Shown here: positions 63,991 to 64,000 of the stretch, in pieces
Numbering within the stretch: position 1 is the first letter of the stretch
How the letters are laid out: every line of letters begins with the position of its first letter
Origin: Streptomyces sp. R302
Lineage (GTDB): Bacteria; Actinomycetota; Actinomycetes; Streptomycetales; Streptomycetaceae
Reading direction: 5' to 3'
DNA length: 64,000 nt
Assembly (NCBI RefSeq): GCF_012927245.1
Contig: NZ_JABBGE010000001.1
Coordinates: forward strand, 1-64,000
Translations under genes and position numbers: made by a program
Notes under the pieces: generated by a model
What the model was told of the DNA's origin: nothing
Database searches by the model: none
What the model saw: the letters and a program-made list of their open reading frames with translations, nothing else

Positions 63991-64000
63991 ATGACGACGA
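63991..64000 (+). CDS. Start of the next gene (partial)
   Basis: ATG at 63991 with AGGA about 6-8 bases upstream, reading M-T-T before the window ends. It would be translated right after the WXG protein and is probably part of the same operon. Nothing can be said about the product. Confidence 0.4.

Overview
The window is high-GC chromosomal DNA from an actinomycete, almost certainly Streptomyces. The third codon positions are overwhelmingly G/C, GTG and TTG starts are common, and an rrn operon end is followed by mtrA-mtrB-lpqB, hpf and secA. A giant NAD-glutamate dehydrogenase, a pkaA/pkaB-type kinase pair, ftsEX-smpB-ssrA, narK-nnaR, an HU gene and murA also follow. From memory, this order matches the core of the S. 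coelicolor chromosome around SCO3014 to SCO2943; I could not run an alignment.

Layout. 1-115: 3' end of a 5S rRNA and the rrn terminator. 196-1359: membrane protein. 1691-7265: the MtrAB-LpqB envelope-signalling operon and a ComF-like phosphoribosyltransferase. 7266-8247: a structured leader (candidate raiA-motif RNA) and the ribosome hibernation factor gene. 8449-11096: orphan LuxR-type response regulator, AlkZ/YcaQ-like glycosylase and GNAT gene. 11335-14759: secA and an Rv3235-like gene. 14977-16777: small metabolic and unknown genes. 17205-22166: NAD-GDH. 22317-27149: GT87 mannosyltransferase-like protein and an FHA-FtsK ATPase. 27786-30909: two Ser/Thr kinases. 30991-32100: prfB. 32466-33539: a repeat-rich, LAXTG-sorted wall protein. 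34042-37922: ftsE, ftsX, S41 protease, smpB, tmRNA. 38102-43082: MFS/LysR pair, nitrate transporter narK and its regulator nnaR. 43364-43881: a frameshifted GNAT gene. 43944-48027: HelD-type ATPase, a candidate small RNA and malic enzyme. 48342-51226: HU, murA, YqgE-like and DUF3039 genes. 51442-56201: a sugar ABC importer with a cytoplasmic GH20 hexosaminidase. 56506-61069: a three-subunit molybdenum hydroxylase. 61156-64000: a lower-GC module with a WXG-motif protein, probably linked to type VII secretion.

Working together, MtrAB-LpqB senses envelope state, and ftsEX plus the S41 protease act at the divisome and cell wall. smpB and ssrA rescue stalled ribosomes while hpf stores idle ones. 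narK-nnaR handles nitrate, and a GlnR-type box lies just before nnaR. The ABC operon takes up an amino-sugar oligosaccharide and cleaves it inside the cell. The likeliest places for undescribed biology are non-coding or repetitive: the promoter-RNA-terminator unit at 46293-46450, the nested inverted repeats at 43083-43345, and the 28-copy AADGG wall protein. The FHA-FtsK/kinase cluster and the terminal WXG module are also candidates.
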